Shown: positions 13,079 through 14,092 of the stretch, piece by piece | How positions within the stretch are numbered: the stretch's first letter is position 1 | Layout: every line of letters begins with the position of its first letter | Source: a bacterium | Lineage (GTDB): Bacteria; Spirochaetota; Spirochaetia; JABEVK01 | Direction of reading: 5' to 3' | Assembly: GCA_021781625.1 (NCBI GenBank) | Contig: JAJXWL010000026.1 | Coordinates: 1 to 14,092 of the forward strand | DNA length: 14,092 nucleotides | Notes under the pieces: generated by a model | What the model was told of the DNA's origin: nothing | The model's input: only the letters and a program-made list of their open reading frames with translations | The model's database searches: none | Translations under genes and position numbers: made by a program

Positions 13079-14092
13079 GCTGGCGGTGGAGGGCGGGGTG
13101 GAAGTTAGGTTTTCGAGTCTTTCAGGGAGCTTTTCAAGGTAGGACGAAATTTCTTTTGTCCAGTGCCTTGGCAATGGCCCTAGGGTTAATGCCCTTGGTG
13201 GTGGTTTTTTCAATTGCCGATGGGATGATTGAGGGGATTATGGCCCGAACTCTCGAAGTTGCCATTTACCACTTACAAGTTTGGCCTTTTTCCTCCCTTA
13301 CCCCCCCCTCGGCATTAGAACTTCAAAACATGCGTCAACGTTTAGACGCCTCGTATCCCGGAGCTCACGCCTGGCCGGAACGCGACGGCTTTGCCTTAGC
13401 CTTTACTGAACACGCTCGCACAGGCGTAGATATTCGCGGAGTTGACCCTACTTGGATAAAAGACCCCGGTGTTCGCCGATATTTAACCGCTCAAAAAGGG
13501 ACACTAAACTTTCCCGATGCGCATTCGATTTGGTTGGGCGATGAAATTGCCCATAAACTAGGGGTACAACCAGGTGACCAAATTAAGTTGCTCACCTCTC
13601 AAATGAACAACGGGACCCCCACGATTCCCCGAATCACGACGCTCACCGTTCGAGCCTTAGTCAGTATTGGTTACCAAGAATTAGATAAACTCTGGGTGTT
13701 TGTCCCTTATGAAACGGCAGTTCAACTCTTACCCGGACCGCAAACCCCTACTTATTGGGGGGTAAAAATCCCTGATCCTTATCACCATCTCGACCAAGCC
13801 ACTCAGGCCTTAGGTGTCGCCGCAGGGAATAACTATATTGTTGCTCCGTGGACCCAATTAGCGAAATCCCAACTTTTAAACTATCAAACAACACGAGCTT
13901 TACTGGCGCTCATCACCGCCCTAATATTGCTGGTAGCTTCTGTAAATATTTCTACATCGATGGTGACCTTAGTGTTAGAACGCCAGGGAGAAATTGCCAT
14001 CCTAAAAGCTACAGGAACACCACCGTCGATCATAACCTGGCAATTTTTATCCTTGGGGATGCTTTCAGGTCTCCTGGCTTCGATCGCTGGGA
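13075..14092 (+). CDS. LolC/LolE-family permease, 3' end missing
   Basis: The frame from the ATG at 13075 (ATGA overlap with the lolD stop) stays open to the right edge, giving 339 residues of what should be about 410. A basic, Trp-rich start (MSWRWRAGWK) precedes TM1 (about 26-48), a periplasmic domain with LGDEIAHKLGVQPGDQIKLL, and TM2 (about 275-295). The family motif ERQGEIAILKATGT follows TM2 and TM3 begins at the edge. It is the second half of a LolC/LolE pair; together with the first permease and LolD it makes a complete LolCDE-like exporter. The two permeases are clearly different in sequence, so they should form a heterodimer. No LolA or LolB is visible. Confidence 0.85.
   Translation, partial: MSWRWRAGWKLGFRVFQGAFQGRTKFLLSSALAMALGLMPLVVVFSIADGMIEGIMARTLEVAIYHLQVWPFSSLTPPSALELQNMRQRLDASYPGAHAWPERDGFALAFTEHARTGVDIRGVDPTWIKDPGVRRYLTAQKGTLNFPDAHSIWLGDEIAHKLGVQPGDQIKLLTSQMNNGTPTIPRITTLTVRALVSIGYQELDKLWVFVPYETAVQLLPGPQTPTYWGVKIPDPYHHLDQATQALGVAAGNNYIVAPWTQLAKSQLLNYQTTRALLALITALILLVASVNISTSMVTLVLERQGEIAILKATGTPPSIITWQFLSLGMLSGLLASIAG

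Noticed and set aside
1..14092. Mobile element, prophage or genomic island
   Set aside because: No transposase, integrase, terminal repeats or tRNA is present, and the base composition looks even by eye across the window.

Overview
The window looks like a piece of chromosome from a spirochaete, most likely Treponema-like. The hints are a PEGA-domain membrane protein next to ftsY, a YD-repeat secreted protein, a LolCDE-type lipoprotein exporter, a diverged Rnf-type set and a lone Cas2-like gene. Lol genes and many signal peptides indicate a Gram-negative-type envelope. This assignment is an inference from gene content; no rRNA or other phylogenetic marker is present. Coding density is very high, no gap between genes exceeds 50 bases, and I see no tRNA, rRNA, insertion sequence, prophage or CRISPR array.

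Layout. (1) Positions 2-5617, plus strand: an unrecognised polytopic membrane protein (cut at the left edge), then rnfC-like, rnfD-like and rnfA-like genes and a GH57-type 4-alpha-glucanotransferase-like gene, closely packed or overlapping. (2) Positions 5631-6194, minus strand: a small secreted protein of unknown function, convergent with the GH57-like gene. (3) Positions 6242-9087, plus strand: a small Cas2-like gene that appears to be leaderless, prfB (release factor 2) with the classical programmed +1 frameshift, and a PEGA-domain membrane protein whose start lies inside the end of prfB. (4) Positions 9101-14092, plus strand: ftsY, a YD-repeat secreted protein, a LolC/E-type permease, lolD and a second LolC/E-type permease (cut at the right edge). 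The last five genes are joined by four successive 4-base start/stop overlaps, so they should be translated as one coupled unit.

Most interesting point. The Rnf-like genes keep the overall sequence of their families, but each has lost or changed a canonical cofactor site. The RnfC-like protein keeps both 4Fe-4S cysteine sets but lacks the glycine-rich NADH/FMN loop. The RnfA-like protein has no cysteine at all, so it cannot supply ligands for the intramembrane 2Fe-2S cluster. The RnfD-like protein keeps the candidate flavin-carrying threonine but not the usual residues in front of it. The co-transcribed GH57-like protein has lost the catalytic glutamate and aspartate and the N-terminal histidine motif. 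Together this suggests a remodelled membrane complex coupled to a non-catalytic sugar-enzyme relative, rather than a standard Rnf ion pump. All family comparisons are from memory and need alignment.
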